From NCBI RefSeq assembly GCF_002868715.1, contig NZ_PKLZ01000008.1, positions 248,001 to 312,000 on the forward strand: DNA of 64,000 bases, written 5' to 3'. The translations under genes and the position numbers were made by a program. The notes beneath the pieces are model-generated. The model was not told the origin of the DNA. It saw nothing but the letters and a program-made list of their open reading frames with translations, and ran no database searches. Source of the DNA: Kineobactrum sediminis. GTDB taxonomy: Bacteria; Pseudomonadota; Gammaproteobacteria; Pseudomonadales; Halieaceae. Below are positions 61,210-64,000 of the stretch, piece after piece; within the stretch, counting starts at the first letter, position 1; every line of letters starts with the position of its first letter.

Positions 61210-61800
61210 CTAACGCAATTCAAGCGCTTGCTGGCCAATGCCAACCGGTGTGTCGCGTTGGGAGACCCCGCCCTGCCCTTGGTCGGGAGACTGTTTGCGA
61301 TTAAGGCTGATCGGAAGAGGCTCCAGCTGCCCGCGACCCCAGGCGTGCTGGGGAAGATGCTCAACCATGTCTTCTATATCGACTACCGGCACAATACTGA
61401 CAAAGGGCTGCACCGAACCGCCTCCCCCCGCCACGCCTTCCCTCGCCTGGTAACTGCCGCCAGTGAGTCGATGCTCATCGTTAAAGTTGAGCAACAGGAA
61501 CTGTGACCGCGCATGCGCTTCACCCCAGTCAATAGACAGAAAATCGACCCCCATGGCCCCGAGGCTGAAACCCAGCAGGTTTTCCCGAATCTCCCAATAT
61601 TCCCAGGCCAGGGCAAATCCTCCCGGCAGGGCAGAGATACGCAACGGCGGCCCCAGCCGCGCCAGAACTTCACCCAGCGGTAACGCTGTCTCGGCGGCAA
61701 TCTGCGGTGCGGCCGGCGACAAGGGTTCGCCGAGGTCATATCGCCACTGAGTGCAGGCGGCAAGACAGACGCACATCAGAAGCAACGCAGTGCAGCGCAT
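61210..61800 (-). CDS. Predicted lipoprotein, unknown function
   Basis: 196 residues from ATG 61800 (MRCTALLLMC), directly behind the previous lipoprotein gene; the frame reaches 61836 inside that gene. The lipobox is LAAC, so an outer or inner membrane lipoprotein. AETALPLGEVLARLGPPLR resembles the repeat-like GxP turn of small BamE/SmpA folds. The C-terminal 60 residues are hydrophilic with a Gly-Gly-Gly-Gly turn. It forms a pair with the next gene. No known name. Confidence 0.65.
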   Translation of the reverse strand: MRCTALLLMCVCLAACTQWRYDLGEPLSPAAPQIAAETALPLGEVLARLGPPLRISALPGGFALAWEYWEIRENLLGFSLGAMGVDFLSIDWGEAHARSQFLLLNFNDEHRLTGGSYQAREGVAGGGGSVQPFVSIVPVVDIEDMVEHLPQHAWGRGQLEPLPISLNRKQSPDQGQGGVSQRDTPVGIGQQALELR

Positions 61801-61801
61801 A

Positions 61802-62167
61802 CTAAGCACTCGCTGGCACAGCGACATGACTGGCAAGATCAGTCAGTACATCATTTTCGTCAAAAAAGAAGATTGCACGATCGTAGCGGGTATCGATCTG
61901 CATCCGGTTGTAAAATACCAGGATAAGCGCTTCACCGTCGGAGCGTTCGAACAGGTAATAAAGTACGGTCTCTTCCTCCAGAGCGATTAATTGTGACGGC
62001 GGCCCCAATAGCCCCAACACTTCACTGCGCGTGGTTTCCCCGGGTTTCATATCTGCAATAGCGTATGCCCAGGTGGCCTCAACACCGCGCCGGTTTTCAT
62101 ACTGGGCACAGCCCGCCGTGAGTGCCAGCAACAGAGCGGGCAACAGGATTCGAATACTGGGTTTCAT
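61802..62167 (-). CDS. Small predicted lipoprotein, BamE/SmpA-like fold
   Basis: 121 residues from ATG 62167 (MKPSIRILLPALLLA), signal ending in LTAGC. TWAYAIADMKPGETTRSEVLGLLGPPSQLIALE has the helix-turn of the SmpA/BamE family (G-x-T-x-x-x-V-x-x-x-LG-P). A lipid anchor is likely; the fold is inferred. Only one base separates its stop from the next lipoprotein gene, so they are coupled. GAGAGA weak ribosome site. Confidence 0.65.
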   Translation of the reverse strand: MKPSIRILLPALLLALTAGCAQYENRRGVEATWAYAIADMKPGETTRSEVLGLLGPPSQLIALEEETVLYYLFERSDGEALILVFYNRMQIDTRYDRAIFFFDENDVLTDLASHVAVPASA

Positions 62168-62264
62168 GACATCTCTCATCTTCAGGTGGTATACCCGCGC
62201 CATAGTCCCGCAAGAATAACGGTATGCCGGGTAATGTGATCGTTTCAGGAATATACCGGTGGTA

Positions 62265-63992
62265 TCAGCTCAATACCAGATCGCTATGATTCACTATGCG
62301 TTGGTGGAATGCTTCTTCATTCAACACGTAATCGCGGCTGTCTATGGCGGATACATAGCGCCATTCCGCTGTCACTGTCTCGGGCTCAAAGCGAACCGTC
62401 AGATAGCCCCTGTTATTGAAATCCGCATACACCAGGTCATCCACCAGGGTCGTCATCAGCGGCGCAAAGAAAGCGGCGGCATCGGCGCCAAGAACCAGCT
62501 CGAGACCCGGCGAGGTAACACTCGATGTGGCAAATTCGACGCCTGCGACCTGTCCCGAAGTCGTGCGCAACTGTGACGCCCAGCTGTTGTGGGTATCACC
62601 CGCCAATACTATCATCCGCTTGTCGAGCTGGGCGACAAATTCCAGCACCTCATCACGCTCAAAGCCATAACCATCCCAGGCATCAAGATTGTAGGGAATG
62701 GCGGAATCCAGCAGCGCCTGCTCTTCGGGAGTGCGTTCGGCAGGTGGTTTGTTCTTTGCAGCCACCGCAGCCAGCACCGCTGCAACACCCTCGGCCAGGG
62801 GATCATCCCCGGCGATACTCGGCTCCAGGGCCTGGAGTACCGGAGACGGCAGATCGTAGCGACCCATCAGCACCTGCTGCCCCAGCACTTGCCAGCGGGC
62901 ATTTGAACTGGTCAGTTTATCCTTGAGCCAGGTGAGCTGGGTCTCGCCGAGCAGCGTGCGGCGGCTGTCGCTGACCGCAGCTCGCGTAGCCGCAACGTCA
63001 ATGACGCCACCGGTGACAAAATCCGGATACACGAACTGTTGGTCACGGCCGATAACCCGGGTATCAAGCATCACCAGGTCAAGCAGGTCGCCATAGGGCA
63101 GGAGGCGGTAAATAATCTCCTGCTCATTAGCTGGCGGTCGCACCGGCAGCCACTCATACCAGGCCTGAATAGCCGAGGCCAGGCGTTCGGAAAACTCGCC
63201 TTCACTGTCGGGGTCGTGGTTTTCCGCGCCCTCCCGCCAGGTATCATTGGCGATTTCGTGGTCATCCCACACCACGATAAACGGGTGCGCCGCGTGCGCT
63301 GCCTGCAAGTCAGGATCAGTACGATACTGGGCATAGCGCGCGCGATAATCACTGAGTGTCACGATTTCAGTGGCAGGTGTTACCACCCGGTCAAGGGCCT
63401 CGGCATTACTACTGGCATAACCATCGGGGGCATATTCGTAGATATAATCGCCCAGATGAAGCACAGCGTCTACCTCCTGAAGGGCGACTTCACGATAGAC
63501 ATTAAAGAAGCCTGTAGGATAGTTGGAACAGGAAACCACTGCGAATACCGCGCTCGCCGCAGCACCGGCGGGTGCCGTTCGGGTAAGCGCGACCGGAGAA
63601 ACCCGGTCGATAACCCGGAACCGGTAGAAATAGGAAGTGCCGGGAGCGAGACCATCCACGTCGACTTTGACGGTAAAGTCTACCGCAGCGTCGGTAACCC
63701 CGGCGCCACTACGTACAATATCAGTGAAGTCTTCATCACTGGCGACTTCCCACTCGACATCAACGAAGCCCTCCTCATCGGGAGTAACCCGCGTCCACAG
63801 AATCACACGATCCGCCAGAGGATCACCGGACGCCACACCGTGGTTGAATTGAGCCGCCACACCGGCGGGCTCCGGCACCAGATCCCTACTGTCGGAACAT
63901 GCAATAAGGTTGCTGCCAAGAAGTGGTAATAGTGACGCCGCGGCAATACCTTTTACCAGGGTGCGCCGGCGAAAATCATTATTGTCGGACAT
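62265..63992 (-). CDS. phoD: Alkaline phosphatase D family protein
   Basis: 575 residues. The N-terminus [16 protein letters not shown] is a Tat signal, and the following SNLIACSD reads as a lipobox, so it may be a Tat lipoprotein. An N-terminal Ig-like domain (HGVASGDPLADRVILWTRVTP) precedes the phosphoesterase core: CSNYPTGFFNVYRE, HLGDYIYEY, VWDDHEIANDTW and LAGDTHNSW supply Fe/Ca ligands. It releases phosphate from organic phosphodiesters outside the inner membrane. Only 8 bases upstream are in the window, so its promoter is not seen. Confidence 0.93.
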   Translation of the reverse strand: MSDNNDFRRRTLVKGIAAASLLPLLGSNLIACSDSRDLVPEPAGVAAQFNHGVASGDPLADRVILWTRVTPDEEGFVDVEWEVASDEDFTDIVRSGAGVTDAAVDFTVKVDVDGLAPGTSYFYRFRVIDRVSPVALTRTAPAGAAASAVFAVVSCSNYPTGFFNVYREVALQEVDAVLHLGDYIYEYAPDGYASSNAEALDRVVTPATEIVTLSDYRARYAQYRTDPDLQAAHAAHPFIVVWDDHEIANDTWREGAENHDPDSEGEFSERLASAIQAWYEWLPVRPPANEQEIIYRLLPYGDLLDLVMLDTRVIGRDQQFVYPDFVTGGVIDVAATRAAVSDSRRTLLGETQLTWLKDKLTSSNARWQVLGQQVLMGRYDLPSPVLQALEPSIAGDDPLAEGVAAVLAAVAAKNKPPAERTPEEQALLDSAIPYNLDAWDGYGFERDEVLEFVAQLDKRMIVLAGDTHNSWASQLRTTSGQVAGVEFATSSVTSPGLELVLGADAAAFFAPLMTTLVDDLVYADFNNRGYLTVRFEPETVTAEWRYVSAIDSRDYVLNEEAFHQRIVNHSDLVLS

Positions 63993-64000
63993 TTTTTCTT

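Overview
The window is 64 kb of chromosome from a Gram-negative bacterium, almost certainly a gammaproteobacterium. This is inferred from gene content and order: a truD-ispF-ispD-ftsB-eno-kdsA-pyrG run, lpxH next to ppiB, acnB, an oadGAB sodium-pump operon, nlpD and pcm. The sodium-pump decarboxylase, LldEFG-type lactate operon and PhoD point to a marine heterotroph, perhaps a Cellvibrionales/Halieaceae relative; the exact lineage cannot be proven from the sequence alone. Coding density is very high and no gap exceeds 300 bases. I see no IS element, prophage, CRISPR array or rRNA operon.

Layout. (1) 1-6934: a plus-strand accessory operon of two DUF1214-like proteins, two PAPS-type sulfotransferases, an LLM-class (F420/flavin) oxidoreductase, a VOC-fold enzyme and an SDR. 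It looks like an uncharacterised small-molecule pathway. (2) 6958-12429: a divergent pair of coiled-coil/membrane stress-like proteins, PhoH-PIN ATPase, a diheme cytochrome c with a vestigial rhodanese tail, and a beta-CASP metallo-hydrolase. (3) 12464-22204: tRNA-His and tRNA-Pro, folD, glnS-cysS, ppiB-lpxH, miaE with a DUF1289 gene, and acnB. (4) 22202-38242: a nearly unbroken minus-strand housekeeping run: oadGAB, accA, tilS, pyrG, kdsA, eno, ftsB, ispD, ispF, truD, pcm, DUF368, nlpD-like M23 protein, bactofilin and a methyltransferase-like gene. surE and rpoS, which often flank pcm and nlpD, are not there. (5) 38396-52426: mostly plus strand: dusC, SDR, modABC, a POT peptide transporter, a saccharopine-dehydrogenase-like protein, an unrecognised 628-residue membrane protein and lldEFG/lutABC. 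(6) 52445-64000: a minus-strand gap-like/gap/ppc operon, folE and an MFS transporter in the opposite direction, an acyl-CoA synthetase, two small lipoproteins and a Tat-exported PhoD.

The genes most worth a second look are the GAPDH homologue at 56103-57125, which has lost its catalytic cysteine yet is translationally coupled to an intact GAPDH and followed by PEP carboxylase, and the sulfotransferase/DUF1214 cluster at the start. Several intergenic inverted repeats (8148-8177, 19356-19375, 42027-42040, 57254-57286) sit where operators or 5' leader structures would be expected.
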